A DNA stretch of 64,000 nucleotides from Klebsiella pneumoniae. Lineage in GTDB: Bacteria > Myxococcota_A > UBA796 > SXON01. The notes below the pieces were generated by a model that saw only the letters and a list, made by a program, of their open reading frames with translations, was not told the origin of the DNA and did no database searches. The stretch spans positions 118,349-182,348 of the forward strand of contig CAMAWH010000002.1 of the NCBI GenBank assembly GCA_945861635.1, given 5' to 3'. The position numbers were made by a program, and so were the translations under genes. Positions 51,350 to 59,489 of this stretch are shown piece after piece. The number at the start of each line of letters is the position of its first letter. The stretch's first letter is position 1.

Positions 51350-53031
51350 CGACGCGGTGGCGCAGCGTGTTTCCACTCGTCACGGCGTGGAGCGTCGTCA
51401 CCGTGGTTACCTGTTTGCTCGCCTGGCCGCTCCCGCTTTCCCTGACGACATCACGACCGCAAACTGCGTTTCTTGACAGCTACGTGTGGTGCCTCGACAC
51501 GATGGCGCGCATGGTGACCGGCGAGCTGCCCTGGTCCACTTCAACATCGCTCCTGGGCTTCCCCGCCACGCTGGACGTCCGATTCGTCGCATGGGCAGAT
51601 ATGCTTGTCGTGCTACCGTTGCGAGGTAGCTTGGGGCCAGTTGGCGCGACGAATGTGGCGTGGTTGCTATCGCCGGGCTGGGCGGCGCTGGCCGCGTTCG
51701 GGTTTTACCGACGCCTCACGCGATCGGGCGGTTGGGAGGCCGCGGCCGGGGCGGTTGCCTACGCACTCAGTCCGGTTGCGCTGGGCTGCCTCGCCTCCGG
51801 ACAGTTGTCGAAGCTCCAACATTGGACACTTCCCGCGTGGGGTTGGGCGCTGATGGCGGTGCTGGAGGCGCGCCGACTCGGGGGCGAGCTTGCCACACTT
51901 GCGGCCGTAACGGCCATCGTCGGATTCACGAGCCCCGTTCACGCCATGTTTCTCCCCGTGATTGGCGGAATCATCGGGATTGTGCACGTCCGCGGAGGGG
52001 GATCAGGAAGAACTCCGGGCCGGCTGGTCCTTGGCGTCGGTGTCGCCGCGCTCATCGCCGGGGCCGCGCTGACACCCGCGCGCGCCTACTTTGGTGATAT
52101 TCGAGAAGCTTCCTCCCAAAAAGCATTCTCCCCTGCGAACGTTCAGGCCAATCAAGTGTTCGGCCCGCCCTCGAACGTGGCGCAACCGACCGCCTATTTC
52201 GCGGGCGAACCCAGCCACGCACCGACGGTGCCCTCTCCGAAACACGTGCCGTACATGGGGGTGTTTGGCGTGTGCGCCGTCGCTGCACTTGGCGTGCGCC
52301 GACGTCCGGGCCGCGCCGTAGCGCTCGGGCTGGTCGTCGCCGGGAGCCTGCTGTCATTTGGACCGAGATTGGCGGAGGCGGACAACTACCTCCTCCTCGG
52401 CGATGCCCCCGTCTGGCTGCCCGCACAGCTCCTCGTTCTCGCGCACTACCCGCTTTCGGACAGTGGAATGTACTACCGATGCATGTTCGTGGCCGCGCTC
52501 GGCTTCGGCGCCATGGTGGCCGGCAGCGCGCGCCTGGCCCCCGGCCGCGGTGGCGTCGTGTTATCATGGATGCTTGGTATGCTCTGGGCGGCCGATGGAA
52601 TCAGGGTTACGCGCGATTTGTGGCCGCGCACGCTGGTACCGATTCAGGGCCGCACCGTCCTCGATGCCATGTCGTCGGACCCAACACCCGGCGCCGTTCT
52701 CGACCTGCCCATCGCACACACGCCCTACCAGGCGGGGCTTGCCATGCTCAACGCCGCATTTCACCGGCGTGCCATCCTCGCCACCCCGCGCCACGGCGAC
52801 CCCGAGAGTCTCCCCCAACTCTCTCGCGCGGAGTCCGTGTTGACTGGCGTGCTCGCCGCCGAGGATCGTGCTTCGGCGCACCAGATCGCATCGGAGGCGG
52901 GGTTCAGGTACGTGACGGCGTGGCGCGGGGGCCTGAGCCCACCCGGCGTGCCCATCGAACAGCTGGAGCGGGCGCTTGGGCGGCCGGAGCGCGAGGGAGA
53001 TTTGCTGGTCTGGACGGTCGATCGGCCCTAA
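51346..53031 (+). CDS. Multipass membrane protein
   Basis: ATG at 51346 overlaps the PBP stop by four bases; the 51109 track start is rejected. 561 residues with around ten membrane helices (PLVTAWSVVTVVTCLLAWPLPL, ATNVAWLLSPGWAALAAFGF, LATLAAVTAIVGFTSPVHAMFLPVIGGIIGIVHV, AVALGLVVAGSLLSFGP). The C-terminal 150 residues are soluble (RTVLDAMSSDPTPGAVLDLPIAH). Resembles GT-C type or YfhO-like membrane proteins by layout only. No motif for substrate. The four-base overlap with the convergent barrel gene and PBP coupling suggest an envelope role. Confidence 0.7.
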   Translation: MTTRWRSVFPLVTAWSVVTVVTCLLAWPLPLSLTTSRPQTAFLDSYVWCLDTMARMVTGELPWSTSTSLLGFPATLDVRFVAWADMLVVLPLRGSLGPVGATNVAWLLSPGWAALAAFGFYRRLTRSGGWEAAAGAVAYALSPVALGCLASGQLSKLQHWTLPAWGWALMAVLEARRLGGELATLAAVTAIVGFTSPVHAMFLPVIGGIIGIVHVRGGGSGRTPGRLVLGVGVAALIAGAALTPARAYFGDIREASSQKAFSPANVQANQVFGPPSNVAQPTAYFAGEPSHAPTVPSPKHVPYMGVFGVCAVAALGVRRRPGRAVALGLVVAGSLLSFGPRLAEADNYLLLGDAPVWLPAQLLVLAHYPLSDSGMYYRCMFVAALGFGAMVAGSARLAPGRGGVVLSWMLGMLWAADGIRVTRDLWPRTLVPIQGRTVLDAMSSDPTPGAVLDLPIAHTPYQAGLAMLNAAFHRRAILATPRHGDPESLPQLSRAESVLTGVLAAEDRASAHQIASEAGFRYVTAWRGGLSPPGVPIEQLERALGRPEREGDLLVWTVDRP

Positions 53032-54374
53032 AATCGCACGACCGTCGCCAACCCCACATTCGATACTGCCCGAAAACCTCGGAGGGCACTGCCCTCTGGC
53101 CCATCGATCCAAACACCGCCCAGCGAGATCTCTGCAGCATCCCCGTGCAGATAGACGATTTCGCCGGCACCGAGGTAGCCCGCGCCGTCACTCACGCCCC
53201 GCAGCGCCAGCACCCACCGGTCGGCAAGCGTGATTCGTACCGCCAACATGCCGTAATCGTGCACATCCGCACCCTGACGCTCGGTCGGAAAGCCATGTAG
53301 CCACTGGACGTTGACATACAATCGCCCAGTGCTTCGATCAAGCCCGACTATCCAGCGCAGATAGGGTTTCCCGTCCTGCGTAATGGTCGTGGGGATGGGA
53401 TCGGGGACTTCGTCGAGCGCCCCGAGGTCCGTGAGATCCTGGAGCTGGCCCTCGGAGAGCGACGCCTGCGTGCGCGCTGGCAACACGATGGCCGCCTCGA
53501 CCCAACCGCCAACGTCCCAGGGTAATTCCCCGCGTGCCTCCAATCCGCCCACATCGATGCGCGGCCACGTCACCGGAACGCCAACGTCAACGCGATCGGA
53601 ATTCGTCGCAAACCCGGTGAGGAGCACGGTGCCATCGACCTGAGGGAGCGAGTCCCGGCCGTGAAACCACGACAACGCCAAATCGGCGCGCGGCACCTGC
53701 ACCCGGACGCGCCCGGCCAGGGAGCTGTTGGCGAGTGATGTTGGTGGGACCGTCGTAATGCTGTCCAATGAGCGGACATCCGTGGCGTTGGCTCCCCCGA
53801 CATCAAAAACGTCGCGAGCGCCGGCGAGTACATCAACCTGATCGGTAGGTAGCACGGCAGGGATGAAAAAGGGCGCCCATCCGACCTCCGCGATGACCGG
53901 CCCCGGATGGGCGTTCACCACGAGCATCGGCACCGCGAGGCGCCCGTCAAACCGCGTCGGGTCCTCCAGATCGTACGGATTCAGGTTGTTGACGAGCGTC
54001 ACACCATCGGCCACGCCCCAGTGCAGCGTCTGCACGCCGGTACCAAGGTCCAGCCACGGCGCTCCCACGCCAAACGCACCGATGCTCGCCTCCTTCAGCT
54101 TCAAGGACAAGGGCGAGATCAGCGTGACGCTGCCGCTGTCCTCGATGGTCTCGAGATCGGTCGTGGCGTGGGCCCGCAGGTCCGCGGCAAGCACAGCGCG
54201 CACACGACGATCAAAGTCCGCACGCACCGCGCCTCCCAACACGGCCGCGTCATGAAAATCGACGTACCCGCACGTCGGACTACACCCGTTGACGGCGACG
54301 CGCGCGTGCGCCTCGACGCGCCCTGAGCCGTCTACGTCCACCGCAAGGGCCGCGCCCGCAACCGCGAGCAGCAT
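53028..54374 (-). CDS. Outer membrane beta-barrel protein
   Basis: 448 residues with a short signal (MLLAVAGAALAVD) and a terminal Phe (GLATVVRF). Alternating polar/hydrophobic beta strands run through the sequence (RRVRAVLAADLRAHATTDLE, WLDLGTGVQTLHWGVADGVTLVNNL, RVRVQVPRADLALSWFHGRD, RWIVGLDRSTGRLYVNVQWLHG). The barrel resembles DUF1302-type or porin-like proteins often paired with LolA-like proteins. Downstream of a small lipoprotein gene and a LolA-like gene. Transport of a lipid or hydrophobic molecule is plausible, not shown. Confidence 0.72.
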   Translation of the reverse strand: MLLAVAGAALAVDVDGSGRVEAHARVAVNGCSPTCGYVDFHDAAVLGGAVRADFDRRVRAVLAADLRAHATTDLETIEDSGSVTLISPLSLKLKEASIGAFGVGAPWLDLGTGVQTLHWGVADGVTLVNNLNPYDLEDPTRFDGRLAVPMLVVNAHPGPVIAEVGWAPFFIPAVLPTDQVDVLAGARDVFDVGGANATDVRSLDSITTVPPTSLANSSLAGRVRVQVPRADLALSWFHGRDSLPQVDGTVLLTGFATNSDRVDVGVPVTWPRIDVGGLEARGELPWDVGGWVEAAIVLPARTQASLSEGQLQDLTDLGALDEVPDPIPTTITQDGKPYLRWIVGLDRSTGRLYVNVQWLHGFPTERQGADVHDYGMLAVRITLADRWVLALRGVSDGAGYLGAGEIVYLHGDAAEISLGGVWIDGPEGSALRGFRAVSNVGLATVVRF

Positions 54375-54377
54375 CCG

Positions 54378-54881
54378 CTAGATTCGTTCGGCGGTAACGT
54401 CGAGGCGGACGTCACACGGATCAGCCGCTACAACCGGACAGTTATCCTCGTCGAAGCTGCCCGTGTGAAGCAGCGCGAACCCCTGCACCTTGTTCGGATT
54501 CACGATGGCAAGGTCAATGTCGATGCTGGCATCCACCATGCAGCCGGGGCTGTTCTGCGCATCCCACTCGACATTGGTCTGCTCGGCGCCTGCAACCAGC
54601 ATGTGACCGCTGCGATCTCCCTCCTCGACCGTGACCTCCATTTCCGTGAACGGGTCCTGGAGGTCGATGCTGTAGGTGGCGGGCAGATCCTCGGTGGCCG
54701 GAAGTTCGATTTCAGACTCGAAATCCGTCGGATCGCCCGTCGGCATGAAGATCGTCTCGAACGCGCCATCGTTGCAGTCGTCGGTGACAGCGGTGGTGGT
54801 GAACTGGAAGTTCCCTCCTTCGAACGCCTTGGAGCTGTCCGTTTCGGTGGGAGTGCAGGCGAGCAGGGCGATGAGAAACAT
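54378..54881 (-). CDS. Small lipoprotein in LolA-like/barrel cassette
   Basis: 167 residues. MFLIALLACTPTET gives Cys9. The start is secure: AGGAG lies six bases upstream and an in-frame TAG stop sits just 18 bases upstream. The sequence is acidic with Cys pairs (CNDGAFETIFMP, GCMVDASIDIDLAIV, DNCPVVAADPCDVR), like an extracellular beta-rich domain. No motif. Sits between the LolA-like gene (16 bases) and the barrel gene (4 bases), so in one operon. Confidence 0.82.
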   Translation of the reverse strand: MFLIALLACTPTETDSSKAFEGGNFQFTTTAVTDDCNDGAFETIFMPTGDPTDFESEIELPATEDLPATYSIDLQDPFTEMEVTVEEGDRSGHMLVAGAEQTNVEWDAQNSPGCMVDASIDIDLAIVNPNKVQGFALLHTGSFDEDNCPVVAADPCDVRLDVTAERI

Positions 54882-54896
54882 GGGGACTCCTGAGGA

Positions 54897-55616
54897 CTAT
54901 GGTCGGGTAAGTTCGGTGAGGGAAAATCGATCGTCGAGGATGCCACGATCCATTTCTGCCAGCGTGACAGTAGCGGCCGTGTGCTTGGCATTCACAAGAT
55001 CGTCCACGACGAGCGAATGCGCGATCGGCCGATTGCCCTCGACGCGGAAATCTGCAAGCTTCAAGCGGCGCGTCACGGCACCCGACGCGTCCAAGTGCTC
55101 GACCTGCGAAACGAGGTCATCCACGCGACGCACCCAGATGCGCACGGACGCATCACGATGCGCAGCTTTGTCTTTCGGCGTGAGTTCGAGCACCGCGACG
55201 TCCCCAATCACGTCTCCGAGGGTGGCCGTATACTCGTCGGACCAATTCATTCGGGACAGATCTTCCATCGAAAAGTCCGTTCCCATGAACGAATCCCCCC
55301 GTTGTTCCCCGATGACCCGGCGGGGCTTCCCGTAGGCAGGTAGGTACAGATACAGGGTGTCGGCATCCGGCACCAGCAAACCCGTTCCGGCGAGGCGCGC
55401 AGGCGCCGTGAAGCGAACGAGGCGCTTCTGCGTGCCTTTCTGCCAAATTTCGAGCGTCCGATCGGACGAAGTGCCCGTGCGGTCGGTAACGGCGACATGC
55501 AGCACGAGGTGTGCATCCGACCCGCGAGCGTTCGCAGCGTCCACCCGAGCCAGCAGCGCCTCGGCAACGTTCGCGGCGTCGTCGGCAGCAAAGGCAAGGG
55601 AAAGGAGCGCAAGCAT
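54897..55616 (-). CDS. LolA-like outer-membrane lipoprotein-sorting family protein
   Basis: ATG at 55616 (MLALLSLAFAADDAAN) with a ten-residue signal; the 55652 start adds 12 residues without changing the domain. About 239 residues. The PF17131-type beta sheet of LolA-like proteins is visible: DAHLVLHVAVTDRTGTSSDRTLEIWQKGTQKRLVRF, LVPDADTLYLYLPAYGKPRRV, GTDFSMEDLSRMNWSDEY, IWVRRVDDLVSQVEHLDASG. These proteins usually carry lipids or sterols to the outer membrane, often with an RND exporter not present here. Paired with the barrel gene at 53028. Confidence 0.85.
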   Translation of the reverse strand: MLALLSLAFAADDAANVAEALLARVDAANARGSDAHLVLHVAVTDRTGTSSDRTLEIWQKGTQKRLVRFTAPARLAGTGLLVPDADTLYLYLPAYGKPRRVIGEQRGDSFMGTDFSMEDLSRMNWSDEYTATLGDVIGDVAVLELTPKDKAAHRDASVRIWVRRVDDLVSQVEHLDASGAVTRRLKLADFRVEGNRPIAHSLVVDDLVNAKHTAATVTLAEMDRGILDDRFSLTELTRP

Positions 55617-55685
55617 CGCAGGCCCTTTCGCACATCGCGCACTCGCCGTCAACTGATCGCGTCAACCGGGGTAGAATGCACGCGC

Positions 55686-56057
55686 ATGTTGCTCGTCCAC
55701 ATTTTCGCGTGCGCTCCCCTTACGGGGGATTGGTCGGGAACCATCGATTGCCTCTCCCACGAAATGTCCATTTCCCTCACGTTGGCCCCCGATGGGGATA
55801 GGTACAGGGGATCTGGTGAGGTTGATTGCGTCGAATACTACGGCAGCGCCTGTACGGAGACGTTCGACCTGTTCGTCGTCCCGAGTGACTGGTCCGGGTC
55901 GCAACATCTGGCTGCACACCTTGAGAATTGCGTGGTGACAACCGATGACTCCACCGGTGCCGCAGATTGCATTGACCCGGACGGCTTGCGTTGGGACGGC
56001 TCGGATGCCATCGCTGGGGATTGGGGCGATTGTGACACAGAATTGGAGCGAGAATGA
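55686..56057 (+). CDS. Small lipoprotein, first gene of pyrF operon
   Basis: The ATG at 55686 gives MLLVHIFACAPL, Cys9; the 55497 track start overlaps the divergent LolA-like gene and reads Arg-rich. 123 residues, with GDWSGTIDCLSHEMSISLTLAPDG and six Cys pairs, resembling a small lipocalin- or META-like beta barrel (TGDWSGTIDC...). Stop overlaps the HhH lipoprotein start as ATGA. Function unknown. Confidence 0.7.
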   Translation: MLLVHIFACAPLTGDWSGTIDCLSHEMSISLTLAPDGDRYRGSGEVDCVEYYGSACTETFDLFVVPSDWSGSQHLAAHLENCVVTTDDSTGAADCIDPDGLRWDGSDAIAGDWGDCDTELERE

Positions 56058-56635
56058 TGCTTTTTCTCCTCTTCGCCTGCGGGACGGACGTGCAGGTTGC
56101 CGCGCGCCCCGACGAAGAAACGGCCCAGGAGCGGCTGGGGCTCACGGACTCGCAGGTGCGCCAAATCCTTGCGTTCCTGCACGACTGTGACACGACGTTT
56201 GACCTCCTGGACGCGGCCGTGGGCCTCGACCGGGATGCAACGACGAACCTCATCGAGTTTCGAGATGGCGCCGATAAAACCTGTGGAACCCGTGACGATG
56301 GGAAGTACGAGACCCTCGATGACGTAGACGCCATCACGCAGGTCGGGGATCAAACGATGCTCGACATCCTTGCGTACATCGAAGGCGGGGGGGATGGCGC
56401 CGGAGAGTGGGAGGGGGTGGAGTTCAGCGCCGCGGAGCAAACGGCGGCGCTGGATATCGCGAACAACGCGACTGAAGCGCAACTCCGTGACGACGCTGGA
56501 TTGGCGGCCGATGAAGCTGCGAATATCGTAAGCGCACGACCGATCACATCGATGGATGAGCTTGCGAATGTCTCGCAGATCGGGGCCACCGCCATGCAGA
56601 AGATCCGGGACTACATTTCGTCATGGAACGCGTAG
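56054..56635 (+). CDS. Lipoprotein with helix-hairpin-helix motifs
   Basis: 193 residues starting MMLFLLFACGTDV with Cys9, no earlier in-frame start; GGAG is present upstream. The N-terminal part has a duplicated helical pattern (LTDSQVRQILAFLHDCDTTFDLLDAAVG, YETLDDVDAITQVGDQTMLDILAYI) and the C-terminus repeats it (ADEAANIVSARPITSMDELANVSQIGATAMQKIRDYI), matching tandem helix-hairpin-helix motifs (ComEA-like). Such motifs bind DNA backbone; a surface lipoprotein with HhH may bind extracellular DNA, as in competence, or be a structural duplication. Overlaps the upstream and downstream genes. Confidence 0.8.
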   Translation: MMLFLLFACGTDVQVAARPDEETAQERLGLTDSQVRQILAFLHDCDTTFDLLDAAVGLDRDATTNLIEFRDGADKTCGTRDDGKYETLDDVDAITQVGDQTMLDILAYIEGGGDGAGEWEGVEFSAAEQTAALDIANNATEAQLRDDAGLAADEAANIVSARPITSMDELANVSQIGATAMQKIRDYISSWNA

Positions 56636-56829
56636 GCATCGTTTCGCGGATCGTGGTCGGCGGTATGCGCGGCGTCGTGAACAAAATTCCACAGCGCTGG
56701 AGAAAAATGCTGGAAGACCGTATATTCTATGCCATCTTTCAGTCTACGCGTGTAACGAATGACGCGTATGGCGCGCCGGCCCCCCCGGCGGGTGGCGCTC
56801 GACAGGACGACGCCGAGTTGCCCCCATGA
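56623..56829 (+). CDS. Small hypothetical protein between HhH lipoprotein and pyrF
   Basis: 68 codons starting at ATG 56623, inside the end of the HhH gene, and ending with ATGA overlap of pyrF. Basic N-terminus MERVGIVSRIVVGGMRGVVNKIPQRWRKML, then RIFYAIFQSTRVTNDAYG. It would be coupled to both neighbours. Conservation could not be tested; the compact packing (13-base and 4-base overlaps) supports a real gene, but it may also be a spacer. No motif recognised. Confidence 0.5.
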   Translation: MERVGIVSRIVVGGMRGVVNKIPQRWRKMLEDRIFYAIFQSTRVTNDAYGAPAPPAGGARQDDAELPP

Positions 56830-57680
56830 CGTTCTCCGAGCGGCTGTCGGAGGGCGTGAAACAAACCAACACATGCCTGTGTGTCGGTATCGACCCGTGG
56901 CCGGACCGACTCCCTGGCCGGCAGGCCTTGGGCGCCGATCCCAAAAAAGAGGAACTCGCTGGGTTGGCGGGTCGCTTCAGCCATGCCGTCGTCGACGCCT
57001 GTGCCGGGCTGGTACCGGCGGTCAAGCCCCAGTTCGCGTTCTTCGAAGCCCTCGGTCCCGCAGGAATGACCGTTCTGGCCGATGTCTGTGGCTACGCGCG
57101 CGCGGCTGGCCTGGTCGTGATCGGCGACGCGAAACGCGGTGACATCGGCTCAACGGCTGAGGCCTACGCAACCGCAACATTGGGCGCGAACGCTCCCTTT
57201 CCGTGTGACGCGCTCACCGTTTCGCCATTTCTCGGACCCGAGACCGTGCGGACGTTTCTGGACGCTGCCACCGCTGCCGCGTGCGGAGTCTTTGTCCTGG
57301 TCCGCACCTCCAACCCGGGATCGAGGCGCTGGCAGGCGCCCGTCGTCGAGGATCTGACGCGGTGGATTGCGGAGAATTCTGTAGCGGACGGCGTCGGTTT
57401 TTCGCCACTCGGGGTCGTGGTGGGCGCGACGAACGGCGCCGAGATCGCCGAGATACGCGACCGGTGCCCGCGCTCCTGGCTCTTGGTGCCGGGGTTCGGC
57501 GCGCAAGGCGGGAGCGCACGAGATGCGCGTCGCGCGCTGCGTGACGACGGGCTCGGCGCGCTGATCGTGAGCGCGCGCGGTGCAACCTTTCCGGCGGGCG
57601 TCGACCCCCGCTACGATCGCGACCCCACCGCATGGATTCGAACGCGCGTTGCGGCCACGGTTGCGGAGCTCCGGCCGTGA
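56826..57680 (+). CDS. pyrF: Orotidine 5'-phosphate decarboxylase (type 2)
   Basis: 284 residues. OMP decarboxylase signature DAKRGDIGSTA holds Asp101, Lys103 and Asp106, with CVGIDPWPDRLP near the N-terminus, VKPQFAFFE, and LLVPGFGAQGG and SARGATFP at the phosphate site. This longer form is the type-2 family found in Myxococcota and mycobacteria. It makes UMP, the last step of de novo pyrimidine synthesis, the opposite direction to the catabolic genes elsewhere in the window. Encoded in an operon with small lipoproteins, overlapping both neighbours by four bases. Confidence 0.94.
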   Translation: MTFSERLSEGVKQTNTCLCVGIDPWPDRLPGRQALGADPKKEELAGLAGRFSHAVVDACAGLVPAVKPQFAFFEALGPAGMTVLADVCGYARAAGLVVIGDAKRGDIGSTAEAYATATLGANAPFPCDALTVSPFLGPETVRTFLDAATAAACGVFVLVRTSNPGSRRWQAPVVEDLTRWIAENSVADGVGFSPLGVVVGATNGAEIAEIRDRCPRSWLLVPGFGAQGGSARDARRALRDDGLGALIVSARGATFPAGVDPRYDRDPTAWIRTRVAATVAELRP

Positions 57681-58411
57681 TCCTGCTGGCGATCGCGTGC
57701 TCGGCGCCCGGCGACGCGACGGGATCGCTCGTGGACGCGCGCACCGGGGCCGCCGTATCGGGCGCAGAAATCGAGTTCGTCAGTGAGGCTTCAGCGCCTT
57801 GCGTGCGGTTTATCGCGACGACGGATGCGGCCGGCCTGTTTCGCGTCGATCACCTGTGCGCGGGGGAGTCCTACGCCGTCCGTCCCGCCGATCCGACCTG
57901 GGTCATGCCAAACGGTACGACGATTTCCGGAGGATCGAAAGGACAGACCGTTGCACTCCAGGCGTGGCGCGTGCCGACGTCGGAAGGGCTCTGGATCCTG
58001 GAGGGGCAGACCCTGACCCGCTTGCCGACGAACACGGCGCTGGACCGCGCGCGCGGAGCCGATGGCGCCGAGGTCCGGTTCCCCACGGAAATCCCCGGCG
58101 CGCCACCCTCGATCACGGCCGACAGGATTCTTGTACTCGCCGGTGCGGCCGTCGCGGATTGGAACATCCTCCCCCTCCTGCCCAGCGAGCGCCGAACCTT
58201 CGTAGACCGCCCGCTCCCCGTTGATCCGTGGGTCTACGTCGGGGTGAGGTTTGTCTCGGACACAGAAGCCGAGGCCGTGCGAGTGACGCCTACCGGTGTG
58301 AAGGAATTTACGGCTCGGCAAACCCGGTATTTTACCGCGGGTGCCGTGCCGCCCGGATCGTACGTGGTCGCGGCGCCGGAGAGCTACCGCGCGCTGATTG
58401 TCAGCTTCTGA
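57677..58411 (+). CDS. Lipoprotein with carboxypeptidase-regulatory-like domain
   Basis: The GTG at 57677 (VILLAIACSAPG, Cys8) overlaps the pyrF stop by four bases (GTGA). About 244 residues. Residues about 12-75 (GSLVDARTGAAVSGAEIEFVS...ATTDAAGLFRVDHL) form a CarboxypepD_reg-type beta sandwich. The rest, with PFVPLPVDPWVYVGVRFVSD and RYFTAGAVPPGSYVVAAPES, looks like a second such domain. No enzyme motif. Last gene of the pyrF operon; convergent to plsC. Confidence 0.75.
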   Translation: MILLAIACSAPGDATGSLVDARTGAAVSGAEIEFVSEASAPCVRFIATTDAAGLFRVDHLCAGESYAVRPADPTWVMPNGTTISGGSKGQTVALQAWRVPTSEGLWILEGQTLTRLPTNTALDRARGADGAEVRFPTEIPGAPPSITADRILVLAGAAVADWNILPLLPSERRTFVDRPLPVDPWVYVGVRFVSDTEAEAVRVTPTGVKEFTARQTRYFTAGAVPPGSYVVAAPESYRALIVSF

Positions 58412-58420
58412 GCGCGAAGC

Positions 58421-59170
58421 TCACCCACGGAACGGCTCGTCCGACCCCCGCGCTTTGGCCATCTCGCACACGCGCGCCCACGCCGCCTTGGCGAAGGCGT
58501 CATCGTCCGCGTACCCCTCCCTCGGAAAGGGCGGATCGACCTCTAATCCCACGTGCTGAAACGGCGCCGCGCGGTAGCCGCCAACGCCCACGGCCTTCTC
58601 CGTCCCCCAGACACACGCGGGTACAACCTCGATCCCCGCCTTGTAGGCCTCCTGCACGAGACGAAGGAATACCTTCGGATTCAGGCGACCGTCTCGGGTG
58701 CGGGTACCCTCCGGAAAGACGTGGAGGCTGACCCCGTGCTGCATGATCCAAATGGCGTCACTCACCACCTTTGCCCGCGCGATTCGGCTCCGTCGGTCGA
58801 AGTAGATCACCCCGCTCAGTGTTCCGCTCAGGCCAAAAAACGGCACCCACGCGACCTCACGCTTGGAGATTCCCTGACTCCGGGTGTGGCACTGAAGAAT
58901 GCCGACGTCGGCCCACGACCGGTGGTTGGAGATGATCAAAAACCCCCGCTTCTTGGGGAGGTTCTCCATTCCCACGAGCGTGACCCGAGCCCACAGCAGG
59001 GCGTAGGTGCACAGCCAGCCGAAGGCGACGCCGCCATAGATCGCGTACCGCTCTCGACGGCCACGGGGCAGCAGGATGAACGGCCAAATGTAGAGGCTCA
59101 CCAGAATGGCGAACACGATGACGGCTACCAAACCGAGGGTCGCAAACGCGGCTTGCCAGAGGCGACGCAC
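58421..59170 (-). CDS. plsC: 1-acyl-sn-glycerol-3-phosphate acyltransferase (PlsC family)
   Basis: 249 residues. An N-terminal membrane segment (LGLVAVIVFAILVSLYIWPFIL) precedes the acyltransferase blocks: NHRSWADVG (HX4D), GVIYFDRRS, FPEGTRTRDGRL and ACVWGTEKAV. It acylates lysophosphatidic acid in phospholipid synthesis. ATG at 59170. Single gene on the minus strand; divergent from bolA with a 61-base gap. Confidence 0.9.
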   Translation of the reverse strand: MRRLWQAAFATLGLVAVIVFAILVSLYIWPFILLPRGRRERYAIYGGVAFGWLCTYALLWARVTLVGMENLPKKRGFLIISNHRSWADVGILQCHTRSQGISKREVAWVPFFGLSGTLSGVIYFDRRSRIARAKVVSDAIWIMQHGVSLHVFPEGTRTRDGRLNPKVFLRLVQEAYKAGIEVVPACVWGTEKAVGVGGYRAAPFQHVGLEVDPPFPREGYADDDAFAKAAWARVCEMAKARGSDEPFRG

Positions 59171-59231
59171 TCGCGGAAGCTACCACGACCACGCGATTCC
59201 GGTTAGAGGCAGCGCAACCAGACGAGGACGG

Positions 59232-59489
59232 ATGTTTGCCGCCGCCGAGATCAAAAGGCTGATTGAGGACGCATTGCCCGGCGCCGTTGCCAACATCATG
59301 GACGACGCGGGAGATGGTGAGCATTTTTCTGGGGAAGTCGCGAGCCCGAGCTTCGTCGGTCGATCCCTGGTCGCCCAGCATCAGGAAGTCTACCGGGCGC
59401 TCGGCCCGCGCATGGGCCGCGAGATTCATGCCTTGGCACTCAAGACATTCACGCCCGAACAATGGGCACAATCTGGAAGGAAGAACTGA
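59232..59489 (+). CDS. bolA: BolA family protein
   Basis: ATG at 59232 after GAGGACG, 85 residues. Class II KH-like fold: MFAAAEIKRLIEDALPGAVANIMDDAGDGEHFSGEVASPSFVG, with the conserved His and FxG-type RSLVAQHQEVYRAL. Forms a complex with monothiol glutaredoxins to bind or transfer 2Fe-2S clusters. Its TGA overlaps the next gene (TGATG), confirming the pair. Confidence 0.9.
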   Translation: MFAAAEIKRLIEDALPGAVANIMDDAGDGEHFSGEVASPSFVGRSLVAQHQEVYRALGPRMGREIHALALKTFTPEQWAQSGRKN

